From assembly GCA_902788705.1 (NCBI GenBank), contig CADALE010000001.1, positions 177,911 through 241,910 on the forward strand: a stretch of DNA of 64,000 nucleotides, given 5' to 3'. A program made the position numbers and the translations under genes. The first letter of the stretch is position 1. Each line of letters starts with the position of its first letter. Source of the stretch: an uncultured Coriobacteriaceae bacterium. GTDB lineage: Bacteria > Actinomycetota > Coriobacteriia > Coriobacteriales > Atopobiaceae. Below the pieces are notes generated by a model, which searched no databases, was not told the origin of the DNA, and saw only the letters and a list, made by a program, of their open reading frames with translations. This document shows positions 16,526 through 25,713 of this stretch, in pieces.

Positions 16526-17767
16526 ATGCAGATCAACGAAACGCAGCTCAAGCAGGTTGACGCCCAGGTGAGGCGCCTGGCTGCCCTCCCGAACCACTTT
16601 TACGGCAAGCGCCTGCGCGAGGCGGGCATCACCGGCGTCTCGTCGGTGGAGGACTTTCTCAGCCTGCCGTTCTGCGAGAAGGAGGACCTTCGCGAGGCCT
16701 ATCCGCTGGGCCTTGCCGCCGTGCCCGAGAGCGAGATCGTGCGCATCCACAGCTCCAGCGGCACCACCGGCACGCCCGTCATCGTCCCCTACACCCAGAA
16801 GGACGTGGACGATTGGGCCATCCAGTTTGCCCGCTGCTACGAGTACGCTGGCGTGACGCCCGAGGACCGCGTGCAGATTACCCCGGGCTATGGCCTGTGG
16901 ACCGCGGGCATCGGCTTCCAGGCCGGCTGCGAGCGCCTTGGCGCCATGGCCGTCCCCATGGGCCCGGGCAACACCGAGAAGCAGCTGCAGTTCATGGTGG
17001 ACATGCAGACCACGGTGTTCACGGCCACCGCAAGCTACGCGCTGCTCATCGCCGAGCAGGTGGAGAAGCGCGGCATCAGGGACCAGATCAAGCTGCGCAA
17101 GCTGATCACGGGCTCCGAGCGTTCGGGCGAGAAGATTCGCAAGCGCATCTGCGACGGCCTTGGCGTGGAGTACTACGACATCTACGGCCTCACCGAGGTG
17201 TATGGCCCCGGCATCGGCATCAACTGCCAGTACGGCCACGGCATGCACGTGTGGAGCGACTTCGTGTACGTCGAGATCATCGACCCCGAGACCGGCGAGG
17301 TGCTTCCCGACGGCGAGTGGGGCGAGATCGTGCTTACCACGCTGGTCAAGGAGGGCGCGCCGCTGATCCGCTTCCGCACGCACGACCTCTCCCGCATCAT
17401 CCCGGGCGACTGCCCCTGCGGCCATAACGAGCACCCGCGTATCGACACCATCACGGGCCGCTCCGACGACATGATGAAGATCCATGGCGTCAACGTGTTC
17501 CCCGCGCAGATTGAGGAGATCCTGGCCACCTTCCCCGAGGTGTCCAGCGAATACCAGATTCGCCTGTCGCACCTGGACGGCCGCGACACCATGCGCATCT
17601 ACGTGGAGACCAACGGCAGCGTGGATTGGGAGGAGCTGCGCGGCCGCATCGCACGTCGCGTGAAGGAGCGCATCGGCTTCACGCCACTGGTGAAGATCGT
17701 CGAGCTGGGCGTGCTGCCACGCAGCGAGAAGAAGACCAAGCGCGTCTTCGACGAGCGCTACGACTAG
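16526..17767 (+). CDS. paaK: Phenylacetate-CoA ligase family protein (PaaK-like, 413 aa)
   Basis: An adenylate-forming aryl-acid CoA ligase. The AMP-binding motif SSSGTTGTPVIVPYT is at about residues 76-90, followed by YDIYGLTEVYGPG (the 'YGxTE' motif) and the C-terminal hinge and Lys region (GRSDDMMKIHGVNVFP, then KTKRVFDERYD). CGGAG lies upstream of ATG 16526, 37 bp after iorB. In this operon it would interconvert aryl-acetates and aryl-acetyl-CoA, and with IOR could make ATP from aromatic amino acids if run in the acid-forming direction. Direction is inferred. Confidence 0.92.
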   Translation: MQINETQLKQVDAQVRRLAALPNHFYGKRLREAGITGVSSVEDFLSLPFCEKEDLREAYPLGLAAVPESEIVRIHSSSGTTGTPVIVPYTQKDVDDWAIQFARCYEYAGVTPEDRVQITPGYGLWTAGIGFQAGCERLGAMAVPMGPGNTEKQLQFMVDMQTTVFTATASYALLIAEQVEKRGIRDQIKLRKLITGSERSGEKIRKRICDGLGVEYYDIYGLTEVYGPGIGINCQYGHGMHVWSDFVYVEIIDPETGEVLPDGEWGEIVLTTLVKEGAPLIRFRTHDLSRIIPGDCPCGHNEHPRIDTITGRSDDMMKIHGVNVFPAQIEEILATFPEVSSEYQIRLSHLDGRDTMRIYVETNGSVDWEELRGRIARRVKERIGFTPLVKIVELGVLPRSEKKTKRVFDERYD

Positions 17768-17777
17768 AGAGGCGGGC

Positions 17778-17861
17778 CGGACAGCGGGGACGTAGCACTT
17801 TGTCCGGGCTCTTGCTAAGGGCAATGAGAGCCCGGACAAAGTGCTACGTCCCCGCTGTCCG
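17778..17861. repeat. Long perfect palindrome, family A copy 2
   Basis: Perfect 35-bp arms (17778-17812 and 17827-17861) flank a 14-nt loop, right after the paaK stop. The core GGGGACGTAGCACTTTG is shared with 3056-3138. The inner stem tip is GGGCTCT/AGAGCCC here and AGGCGGA/TCCGCCT there. It probably also terminates the ior-paaK transcript. Confidence 0.95.
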
Positions 17862-17890
17862 AGCCTACGTCCCGCCACATGGAGAACCAC

Positions 17891-18877
17891 ATGCCCGAAA
17901 CTGCCCAGACCGTCCTGTCCCTTCCGTACGACTACCTTGTTGACGTCCTGCGCATTGACCTTGCGCGGCTAGGATGGCGGCGCGTGATCGTGCTTGGCCC
18001 CGCCCAGCACATGGGCGAGCCGCGCCTGGTGGGCGGGCTGGCCGCGTGGGGGTTCCAGGTGCTGGTGCCGCCCGAGGCCGAGCGTGCGTGGGTTGCGCGG
18101 GCGCTTGCGGCAGGAGGGGAGGGCCTGCAGACGGACGCCGAACGCCTCGCCGCCCTGCTGCAGGATGGCCTCGAACACGGCGTGGAGGGCATCGTGGTCA
18201 CCGACCCGGCCATGTTTGCTGCGGTCAGGGCATGCGCTCCGCAGGCTCCCGCCCTGGCCGCGTCCCTGCGCGGCGACGCCTGCCCCGTGCGCAACCTGGT
18301 CCTGGACATGGGCGGCGTGCTGTTCAAGTGGGAGCCGCTGCGCATGGCGCGGCGCGTCTGCGACAACGACCAGGACGCCGAGCTGCTTGCCAAGGCGGTC
18401 TTCGAGTCGCAGGAGTGGGCGTGGCAGGACGCCGGGGCCGTCTCTGAGCAGACCGTGCTCTGGGCGTCCAAGACGCGCGTGCCCGAGCGGCTGCATCCCC
18501 AGGTTGACCAGCTGGTGCTACACTGGCACGACCATCGCGCGAACATCGAGGGCATGGATGCGCTCATCTGCGACGCCAAGGCGGCGGGTTATGGCATCTA
18601 CCTGCTCTCCAATGCGGGCGAGTCGTTCGAGCGATACCAGGCGCAGCTTCCGGGGCGCGACTGCTTCGACGCGATGGTGGTGAGCTACCGCGAGCATGTG
18701 GTCAAGCCTGACGCGCGCATCTACGAGGTGCTTCTTGCGCGGTACGGCCTGCGCGCCGACGAGTGCCTCTTCGTGGACGACACGCCTCGCAACGTGCTTG
18801 GGGCCCGCCGCGTGGGCATGCGGGCGTGGCACTATGACGGGGACGTCTCGGCGCTGCGCGGGGTCCTGCTTGACTGA
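17891..18877 (+). CDS. HAD hydrolase with N-terminal racemase-like half domain (328 aa)
   Basis: Residues 135-328 form a class IA HAD domain: nucleophile D139 in LVLDMGGVLF, motif II LLSNAG, motif III Lys in VKPDARIYE, motif IV CLFVDDTPRN. The Asp two positions on is replaced by Gly, as in the YihX-like subgroup. Residues 1-134 resemble one lobe of an aspartate/glutamate racemase (RVIVLGPAQHMGEPRL, GFQVLVPPE, EGIVVTDPA), but I see no complete pair of catalytic Cys residues. GGAG is six bases before ATG 17891. The substrate is unknown. Confidence 0.75.
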   Translation: MPETAQTVLSLPYDYLVDVLRIDLARLGWRRVIVLGPAQHMGEPRLVGGLAAWGFQVLVPPEAERAWVARALAAGGEGLQTDAERLAALLQDGLEHGVEGIVVTDPAMFAAVRACAPQAPALAASLRGDACPVRNLVLDMGGVLFKWEPLRMARRVCDNDQDAELLAKAVFESQEWAWQDAGAVSEQTVLWASKTRVPERLHPQVDQLVLHWHDHRANIEGMDALICDAKAAGYGIYLLSNAGESFERYQAQLPGRDCFDAMVVSYREHVVKPDARIYEVLLARYGLRADECLFVDDTPRNVLGARRVGMRAWHYDGDVSALRGVLLD

Positions 18878-18910
18878 GGCCCTCGCCTGCGTCCGGGGGC
18901 ATACCTCCCA

Positions 18911-18933
18911 CGGGGCTACCCCCGATGGCAGGT
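18911..18933. repeat. Family E palindrome segment (degenerate copy)
   Basis: CGGGGCTACCCCCGATGGCA followed by GGT lies between two convergent HAD genes. It matches, with small gaps, the right half of the hairpin at 38484-38515. The left arm is mostly lost here, though GGGGGC at 18896 may still pair with the C-run. Confidence 0.4.
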
Positions 18934-18937
18934 CGCG

Positions 18938-19870
18938 TCATGCGGTCGTGCGCGGCCTCGTCCACAGCTCGTGCAGGTGCGCCGCGGAGATGCCCGGGTC
19001 CGTGAGGGCCCGCTCAAGCGCCCGGGCGTCCTCGTCGGCGTCCATCCAGCGGGGGTCGCGTCCCTCGCGAATCGCGGAGGCAAGCTCCAGCAGCGCCTTG
19101 GCGCAGGCGTCCTCGGTGCAGGGCCCGATGTGCCAGCGCGCCGCCTGCCGCGCCTCGGGAATGGCGTTGGCCACGGCGACGCTCGCCTCGGGAAACGCGC
19201 GGAACAGCGAGAGGTCGTTCTCGGAGTCGCCAAACACCAGCAGCTCATCGGGGCCAAACCCAAAGTGGTCAAGCAGCGCCTGGGCGCCCCGCGCCTTGTC
19301 CCAGCCAGCGGGCATCATGTCGGCCACGTGGCCATCCAGGATGCAGAAGTCGATGCTGGGGCAGAGGGGCGCAATCATGGACACGACCTCGTGCGCGTTG
19401 GCGAGGCCCTCGTCAAAGGTGAGGTTCACCTTCACGAGGTCACCCTCGGGAAAGTGGTCGGTCACGAAGAAGCGGGCGCCCTTCCAGTTGGCGAAGCGCC
19501 GGTTGACCACCTCGGCGCTCTCGCCGATGGCGGCCCGTGTGCCGTCGATGTCGGAGGTGAAGAACGCGCCAGGCACGTCGAGCACCACCTGCAGCGCTTC
19601 CTCAAGCTCCTCGCGGGGCAGCGGGTTGTGGCAGATTAGCTGGCCGTCCGCCATCACTTGGCAGCCGTTCGACGCGACGGCCGTGCGCACGCACGCCTCG
19701 TCGCCCGCGAACTGCCGGCGCAGGTCGGGAATGCCGCGGCCACTGGACGCACCTACATATATGCCGAGGTCAAGCAGCTCGTGGATTGCCTGCAGGGCAA
19801 GCGGGGTAACGGCCTGCTGGCCAGACGGCACCAGCGTGAGGTCCATGTCGCACAGAATCAGCCTAAGCAT
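18938..19870 (-). CDS. Cof-type HAD phosphatase (310 aa)
   Basis: Type IIB HAD fold: motif I DMDLTLV (D8 and D10), motif II SSGRGIPDL, motif III Lys in WDKARG and motif IV FGDSENDLSLFRAF. The cap between motifs II and III is of the Cof size. Such enzymes usually dephosphorylate sugar phosphates or flavin and pyridoxal cofactors. The C-terminal 50 residues are a helical, charged extension after the normal end. It converges with the preceding HAD gene. Confidence 0.88.
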   Translation of the reverse strand: MLRLILCDMDLTLVPSGQQAVTPLALQAIHELLDLGIYVGASSGRGIPDLRRQFAGDEACVRTAVASNGCQVMADGQLICHNPLPREELEEALQVVLDVPGAFFTSDIDGTRAAIGESAEVVNRRFANWKGARFFVTDHFPEGDLVKVNLTFDEGLANAHEVVSMIAPLCPSIDFCILDGHVADMMPAGWDKARGAQALLDHFGFGPDELLVFGDSENDLSLFRAFPEASVAVANAIPEARQAARWHIGPCTEDACAKALLELASAIREGRDPRWMDADEDARALERALTDPGISAAHLHELWTRPRTTA

Positions 19871-20066
19871 GGCGTCCTTCTTGGTTGGGGTTTAGAACGC
19901 CATGGTAGCAGGGGATTGTGGTGGTTGCGAGAACGGGCGCGATACCTCGGCCCCACGAGGCCTCTGCACACGGCCAGATGGTGGCGTCAAACTCACGGCC
20001 CGGCCCTATAATCTCATCTATCTGCGCAATCGCGCGCAACCTCGCACCCGCTCGAAAGGAGCTCTC

Positions 20067-21521
20067 ATGAGAAGGATCGCCAAGCAGGCCATTGGCGGGT
20101 CGGCCGCAGCGGTTGGCACCGGCGCGGCCCTTACCATGGCGGCGCGCACCGCCCTGTTCCGTGCTCCTAAGGAGGAGCCGCGTGCGCCGCAGCCGGTGGA
20201 CGTGGACATGGACGCGGCGGTGCACGCGCTCTCCAGCCTCATTCGCTGCAAGACCGTCTCCAACGTCGACCGCGCGCTGGAGGACGATGCGGAGTTCGAA
20301 AGGCTCGTCGCCCTATTGCCCGAGCTGTATCCGCGCGTGTTCGAGGCCTGCACGCTCACACGCATGGACGACCGCGCGCTGCTCCTCAGGTGGCCGGGAG
20401 CAGAGCCCGGCAACCCCGCCGTGCTCATGGCCCACTACGACGTGGTGCCGGTGGACGAGGCGGCATGGACGCATGACCCCTTCTGCGGCGAGGTGATCGA
20501 CGGCGCGCTGTGGGGCCGCGGCGCCCTTGACACGAAGGTCACCTTCAACGGCGTGCTCTTCTCGGCCAACGCGCTCATCGCCGAGGGCTTCGTGCCGGCG
20601 CACGACGTGTACTTTGCCTTCTCGGGCTGCGAGGAGGTCTACGGGCCCGGTGCCAGCCACATCGTGGACTGGTTCGCTGAGCAGGGCATCGTTCCCGAGC
20701 TGGTGCTGGACGAGGGCGGCGCCGTGGTGCGCGACGTTTTCCCGGGGCTGGACCGCCCCTGCGGCCTCATCGGCATCGCCGAGAAGGGCTTCATGAACGT
20801 GCGCTTCGAGGCAACCTCAAACGGCGGCCACGCCTCGGCCCCCAAGCCCCACTCGCCGGTGGCCGCGCTTGCCGAGGCCGTCGACGCCATCGAGACCCAT
20901 CCCATGCCGCTGCGCCTGTCCAGCCCGGTGCGGCAGATGTTCGACTGCCTAGGCAGGCACACCACCCCGCTGTACCGCACGGTCTTTGCCAACGTCGACC
21001 TGTTCCTGGGCGTGCTGGACGCCCTCACCCGTAAGAGCGGCGGTAACCTCAACGCGCTGCTGCGCACCACGGTGGCCTTCACGCAGATGCAGGGCAGCTC
21101 GGCCAACAACGTGATTCCGCCCAGCGCCAGCGTGGTGGCCAACATCCGCATCAATCCCGAGGACACGTCGGAAGGCGTGATGGCGTACCTGCGCAAGACC
21201 GTCAACGACCCCGAGGTCAGCATCACGGCGTTTGACGTCAACGAGCCCAGCCCCGTGTCGCGTACCGACTGCGAGGGCTACCGCCGCGTTGCCAGCGCCG
21301 TGGCCGACACCTGGACCGACTGCATCGTGAGCCCCTACGTGATGGTGCAGTGCTCCGACTCGCGCCACTACCGCGACCTCTCCGACCGCGTGTACCGCTT
21401 CTCGGCCTACGACGCCACCTCCGAGGAACTGGCAACCATCCACGGCAACGACGAGCGCATCCGCCTGGAGGCACTGCGCCGCTCGATCGAGTTCTTCACC
21501 CGCGTGCTGCGCCAGTGCTAG
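20067..21521 (+). CDS. M20 family metallopeptidase (carboxypeptidase S / PM20D1 type, 484 aa)
   Basis: Zinc peptidase or N-acyl-amino-acid hydrolase. Metal ligands H123 and D125 (MAHYDVVP), D155 in GRGALDTK and E189/E190 (GCEEV) are visible. The lid domain starts near GLIGIAEKGFMNVRF and a C-terminal ligand His follows (SDSRHYRDL). The first 30 residues (IGGSAAAVGTGAALTM) form a hydrophobic signal-anchor, so the enzyme is likely membrane-tethered. AAAGGAG precedes ATG 20067; upstream in-frame sequence is not protein-like. Confidence 0.88.
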   Translation: MRRIAKQAIGGSAAAVGTGAALTMAARTALFRAPKEEPRAPQPVDVDMDAAVHALSSLIRCKTVSNVDRALEDDAEFERLVALLPELYPRVFEACTLTRMDDRALLLRWPGAEPGNPAVLMAHYDVVPVDEAAWTHDPFCGEVIDGALWGRGALDTKVTFNGVLFSANALIAEGFVPAHDVYFAFSGCEEVYGPGASHIVDWFAEQGIVPELVLDEGGAVVRDVFPGLDRPCGLIGIAEKGFMNVRFEATSNGGHASAPKPHSPVAALAEAVDAIETHPMPLRLSSPVRQMFDCLGRHTTPLYRTVFANVDLFLGVLDALTRKSGGNLNALLRTTVAFTQMQGSSANNVIPPSASVVANIRINPEDTSEGVMAYLRKTVNDPEVSITAFDVNEPSPVSRTDCEGYRRVASAVADTWTDCIVSPYVMVQCSDSRHYRDLSDRVYRFSAYDATSEELATIHGNDERIRLEALRRSIEFFTRVLRQC

Positions 21522-21572
21522 GGGAGAGGGCGGCGGCCGGGGGACGTTCCGCGCGAGCGCCCAAGGTTTTCC

Positions 21573-22598
21573 CTAGCGGGTGCTGCCTCCCCACATGGGC
21601 GTGGTCTTCACGTAGGTCCAGTGGAAGGGGAAGTCGGGCATCTCGATCCGCCTGGCCAAGAGGACGGCGGCAAGCCTTCCGATGTCGCCGCTGGGAATGT
21701 AGGCGCTCGTGAGCGAGGGCTCGATGATCCTTGCCTCGGTCGATCCGCCGAATCCCGTCACCATCACGTCCTTGGGGATGGAGAGGCCCATGCTCTTGAG
21801 CGCGGTCATCAGCTTTACGGCCAGATAGTCGTTGGCGCAGGCAAAGGCGTCCGGCATGGCCGGCAGCGCTACGAGCTGCCCGACGATCCACTCGATGTCC
21901 CCGTAGTGGTCGCCATCCTTGGCAAGGATGCAGAGGTCCTCGTCGACCGGCAGCCCAGCCTGGCCCAGGGCTGCGCGGAAGCCCAGCCACCGCTCGTAGA
22001 AGCTGTTGCAGTGGCGTATGTCGCCAATGAAGCCCAGCCGACGCGCCCCGCCCTCGATCATGCGGCTAACGATGGTGGCCTCGCTGGTGGAGTTTTCCAT
22101 CGAGACGTAGTCGCACTGGATCAGCGCCTCGTTTGCGCCAGCAAAGCCGTCCACGAACACCGTTGGGATGCCCAGCGAGCAGATCACGTCGATGTAGTCG
22201 CGATCGAAAAGCTCGATGCCCAGTATCCCGACGGTCTGGCTGAGGTCGAGAATCGAAGGGAGCTGCCTTGCGGCGATGTCCTCCGGCGATACCTCGTACA
22301 TCTGGATGGTGTAGCCCGCCTGCGTGGCCTGGCCGGTGAAGCTCGTGAAAAAGTGGGTGCCAAAGAAGTGGCTGAGAAACTTGTGCTGCGCCAACAGGGC
22401 GATGTTGCCGCCCCCTTTGTCCACTGATGCGTCCTTGAGGGAGTATTGGTAGTAGCCAAGCTCGCGTGCCTTGTCGAGGACGAGCCGCCTGGTGGCCTCT
22501 GGCACCGACCCACGCCTGTTGAACACCTTCGATACCGTGTTTCTTGAGAGGCCACAGGCGTCTGCGATTGCCTGCATGGTAACCCGCTTCAGTGCCAT
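21573..22598 (-). CDS. LacI family transcriptional regulator (341 aa)
   Basis: N-terminal HTH (VTMQAIADACGLSRNTVSKVFN, residues 6-27) and hinge are classic LacI. They are followed by a periplasmic-binding-protein-like effector domain (VFVDG, FVGD-like RRLGFIGDIRH, ANDYLAVKLMTAL). A sugar or nucleoside effector is expected but cannot be named. AAGGAG precedes the ATG. Its target may be itself: a palindromic ATTTACA/TGTAAAT site lies 49 bp upstream. The neighbouring genes do not point to a regulon. Confidence 0.9.
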   Translation of the reverse strand: MALKRVTMQAIADACGLSRNTVSKVFNRRGSVPEATRRLVLDKARELGYYQYSLKDASVDKGGGNIALLAQHKFLSHFFGTHFFTSFTGQATQAGYTIQMYEVSPEDIAARQLPSILDLSQTVGILGIELFDRDYIDVICSLGIPTVFVDGFAGANEALIQCDYVSMENSTSEATIVSRMIEGGARRLGFIGDIRHCNSFYERWLGFRAALGQAGLPVDEDLCILAKDGDHYGDIEWIVGQLVALPAMPDAFACANDYLAVKLMTALKSMGLSIPKDVMVTGFGGSTEARIIEPSLTSAYIPSGDIGRLAAVLLARRIEMPDFPFHWTYVKTTPMWGGSTR

Positions 22599-22646
22599 TG
22601 CTGCGCTCCTTGGTGCTATTCGTCGAATGAGGTCTCAATTATACAG

Positions 22647-22663
22647 ATTTACAAACTGTAAAT
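22647..22663. promoter_or_regulatory. Palindromic operator candidate upstream of the LacI-type gene
   Basis: ATTTACA-AAC-TGTAAAT is a perfect 7-bp inverted repeat with a 3-bp centre, in a markedly AT-rich 250-bp region (22620-22870). The flanks extend the symmetry (CAG left, CTG right). Spacing and place fit an autoregulatory operator. Confidence 0.4.
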
Positions 22664-22899
22664 ATCTGCAAAGGCGTACTTCAAGTACATCGAAGTATTA
22701 GGTAATCAATCGGCTGAAGAATTAGTTCTTTAGCTCTACTGATAGTCATACAGCACAAATGCACTAATGCGAAGTGAGTGCATACGTAACACTAAAAATT
22801 TACTATTTGCACATATTGTGTCAGTTCTGACGAAAGCCACATGCCGTCAGAGGCCGCCTGAGAGCATGATGGTGGGCATCAGGCGAGGAGGAGCTTACA

Positions 22900-23106
22900 A
22901 TGAAACGCACGAGGCACATGGTCGCGAACGCACTCCCGGGTGCGATTCTGTTCTTTGGGTGCGCCAAGCTCGAGTAGCAGGCAGAGGGGGTGGTGCCCGA
23001 GGAGGTTGCTCCGATGGCCGTGCTCTATCCGTTCCAGGACTTCCCTCCCGAGGCGTACCCCAAGAAGGCGGATGCAAAGGGGTGGATTTGCTATTGGCGG
23101 TGCTGA
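22900..23106 (+). pseudogene. Small lipoprotein-like ORF interrupted by in-frame TAG
   Basis: AGGAGGAG lies at a good distance before ATG 22900. The first 25 codons encode a signal-like sequence with lipobox-like LFFGCA, then TAG at 22975-22977. The same frame stays open for 42 more codons (EEVAPMAVLYPFQDFPPEAY and beyond) to TGA at 23104. Either a 25-residue lipopeptide or, more likely, the debris of a small lipoprotein gene. No family recognised. Confidence 0.4.
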
Positions 23107-23209
23107 CAACGACGGGATGCCTCGTCGCCCCCTCCTTTTCTGCGGCGCCGTTGGCGTGGGGCCGCCCGGGGCGTATCATGGGGCTGTTTGATTACTGATG
23201 GGAGGTTCC

Positions 23210-24115
23210 ATGGGCAAGAGGGCTCGTTTGGCAAAGGTGGCCGGGGTGGCTGCAGGCCTCGCGGTTGGCGTTGCGGCCGGGGCGTGCGCGCTTGTCGCCC
23301 CGCGACGGGGCGACGCGGGAGTTGACAAGCAGTGGAGCGAGTTGTCGCGCTATCGCTACGCGCATCGCGGCCTGCATGACAACCGGACGCCGGCGCCGGA
23401 GAACTCGCTTGCCGCCTTCCGGCTGGCGCGCGAATGGGGCTACGGCTCGGAGCTTGACGTGCACCTGACGGCCGACGGCCAGCTGGTGGTGATCCACGAC
23501 TCCGACACCACGCGCGCCTGTGGCGTGGAAGGCGTAGTGGAGGAGATGACCCTTGCTGACCTCGCTGACCTGCGTCTTTTTGGCACGCAGGAGGGGGTTC
23601 CCACCTTTTCCCAAGTACTGGAGGCCTACGAGTCGGGCGAAGGCACCTGCCCACCGCTGGTGGTGGAGGTCAAGACGCATGAGGGCAACTATGCCCAGCT
23701 CACGGCCGCGGTCATGGACGAGCTTGACCGGCACGTGGTGCCCTACTGCGTGGAGAGCTTCGACCCGCGCGTGCTGTGGTGGCTGCGGCGCCATCGTCCC
23801 GAGGCGGTGCGCGGCCAGCTTTCGGAGAACTTCCCCCTTGACGGCAACTCTTCGTTGGGACGGGTGCAGGGCATCCTGCATGCAGCGCTGGTTCACGACG
23901 TGATGGGCCGCCCGGACTTCGTGGCATATCGCCATGAGCATCGCGGCCACCCGTCCGTCAGGCTTGCCTGCGGTGTTCTGGGTGGTCATCTGGTTACTTG
24001 GACTGTCAAGACGCCGCAGCAGCTTGACGAGGTGGAGTCTGCGGGCGGCGTGGGCATCTTCGAGGGGTTCCAGCCTGGTCCGCTCAAGGCCACAGACGAT
24101 GCCGCTTCGCTCTGA
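23210..24115 (+). CDS. Glycerophosphodiester phosphodiesterase (301 aa)
   Basis: Hydrolyses glycerophosphodiesters to glycerol-3-phosphate and an alcohol. Key residues are H52-R53 (AHRGLHDN), PENS, E81 and D83 in ELDVHLTADG, and H96 (VVIHD). A hydrophobic N-terminal segment (VAGVAAGLAVGVAAGACALV, residues 10-29) is a signal or membrane anchor, so the enzyme is probably extracytoplasmic. GGGAGG is four bases before ATG 23210, making this start better than the ATG 12 bases upstream. Confidence 0.9.
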   Translation: MGKRARLAKVAGVAAGLAVGVAAGACALVAPRRGDAGVDKQWSELSRYRYAHRGLHDNRTPAPENSLAAFRLAREWGYGSELDVHLTADGQLVVIHDSDTTRACGVEGVVEEMTLADLADLRLFGTQEGVPTFSQVLEAYESGEGTCPPLVVEVKTHEGNYAQLTAAVMDELDRHVVPYCVESFDPRVLWWLRRHRPEAVRGQLSENFPLDGNSSLGRVQGILHAALVHDVMGRPDFVAYRHEHRGHPSVRLACGVLGGHLVTWTVKTPQQLDEVESAGGVGIFEGFQPGPLKATDDAASL

Positions 24116-24194
24116 GGTGCCGGCCAAAGGGTAGGCGTACAGGCACATGCTTCGCGATTTGCGCTACGCTAGGGACGAGCGAGAGGAGGCTCCC

Positions 24195-25613
24195 ATGACT
24201 ACTGACGTGCTCATCATTGGCGCGGGACCAGCTGGCATCTTCTGTGCGCTGGGCCTTCTGGGCAAGGGCGACGGGCGCCGCATCACCATCGTGGAGCGCG
24301 GCCTGCCCATCGAGCGCCGGAGCTGCCCGAAGGAGCGTGTGGGCCATTGCGTGGGCTGTCAGCCCTGCCGCATCACGACAGGCTTCAGCGGTGCGGGCGC
24401 ATTCTCTGATGGCAAGCTGTCGCTGTCGCATGATGTGGGCGGCGACCTTCCAGACCTGCTTGGTGCCGACTTCACGCAGCAGACAATTGGCCGCTGCGAC
24501 CAGATCTACCTTGACTTTGGCGCCGACCCACACGTGGAGGGCGTCGGGAACCCGCAGGCCATCGCCGAGATTCGCCGGCGCGCCATCAAGGCGGGTCTTA
24601 AGCTGGTTGATTGCCCCATCCGCCACTTGGGCACCGAGCGTGCGCAGCAGATCTACGGGCGCATCGAGGCGCACTTGCAGGAGGCCGGCGTGCAGCTGCT
24701 GTTCGAGCACGAGTGCCTTGACCTGCTGATCGACGACACGCAGGAGGGCAAGGCCTGCCAGGGTGCCGTGGTGCGCAGCACAAAGGCAGGCCAGTCTGCC
24801 GAGCCCTTCCAGATCGTGGCGGGCGAGACCGTGGTGGCCGCTGGAAGGCGAGGCGCCGCCTGGCTCGACGGGCTGTGCCAGCGCCATGGCATCAGCCACG
24901 AGAGTGGCCCCATGGACCTCGGCGTGCGCGTAGAGGTGCGCAACGAAGTGATGGACGACGTCAACAACGTGCTGTACGAGAGCAAGCTGGTGGGCTATCC
25001 AAGGCCGTTCCGCGACAAGGTGCGCACCTTCTGCCAAAACCCGGGCGGCTTCGTGAGCCAAGAGAACTACGACGGCGGCCTCGCGGTGGTGAACGGCCAC
25101 AGCTACAAGGACCGCAAGAGCAAGAACACCAACCTGGCCGTGCTGTCCACCCAGCACTTCCGCGCGCCGTTCGACCGGCCCATCGCGTACTCGCAGCAGG
25201 TGGGGCAGCTGGTCAACATGCTGGGCAACGGCCGCATCTTGGTGCAGCGCTTCGGCGACATCCTCGACGGCAAGCGCACGTGGGCCAAGGAGCTTTCGCG
25301 CTCCAACGTTGTGCCCACCATGCCCGATGCCGAGCCCGGCGACATCACCAGCGCGCTGCCGTACCGCGCCATGACCAACATCGTCGAGTTCATCAAGGCC
25401 GTCGACCTCGTGGTGCCCGGCTTTGCGGCTGAGGAAACCCTGCTGTATGCGCCTGAGCTCAAGTTCTACAGCAACCGCGTGCTGATGGACGAGCACCTGG
25501 ACACCAACGTGTCCAGGCTGCATTGCCTGGGCGACTCGAGCGGCTGGACGCGCGGTCTCATGATGGCCAGCGTGATGGGGCTCGTGATGGGCGAGGAGCT
25601 CGCGACGCGCTAG
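24195..25613 (+). CDS. FAD-dependent oxidoreductase, COG2509-like (472 aa)
   Basis: N-terminal dinucleotide-binding motif LIIGAGPAGIFCALGL (residues 5-20), then CPKERVGHCVGCQPC, a Cys-rich stretch typical of this group of uncharacterised FAD dehydrogenases. FSGAGAFSDGKLS is another conserved signature. The C-terminal FAD contact GDSSGWTRGLMMASVMG is intact. AGAGGAGG precedes ATG 24195. Substrate unknown; the Cys cluster may bind a metal or Fe-S centre. It follows the GDPD gene by 79 bp and may be co-transcribed. Confidence 0.85.
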   Translation: MTTDVLIIGAGPAGIFCALGLLGKGDGRRITIVERGLPIERRSCPKERVGHCVGCQPCRITTGFSGAGAFSDGKLSLSHDVGGDLPDLLGADFTQQTIGRCDQIYLDFGADPHVEGVGNPQAIAEIRRRAIKAGLKLVDCPIRHLGTERAQQIYGRIEAHLQEAGVQLLFEHECLDLLIDDTQEGKACQGAVVRSTKAGQSAEPFQIVAGETVVAAGRRGAAWLDGLCQRHGISHESGPMDLGVRVEVRNEVMDDVNNVLYESKLVGYPRPFRDKVRTFCQNPGGFVSQENYDGGLAVVNGHSYKDRKSKNTNLAVLSTQHFRAPFDRPIAYSQQVGQLVNMLGNGRILVQRFGDILDGKRTWAKELSRSNVVPTMPDAEPGDITSALPYRAMTNIVEFIKAVDLVVPGFAAEETLLYAPELKFYSNRVLMDEHLDTNVSRLHCLGDSSGWTRGLMMASVMGLVMGEELATR

Positions 25614-25713
25614 TGTCGGGTTGGGCGATGCCGCATCCGGTAGCGTCTGGAGATTGTTCCTCCGCGCTGTGCTAAGGGTGATGTGTCGCTTCTCATGTCG
25701 GAAGGAGGTCTTC

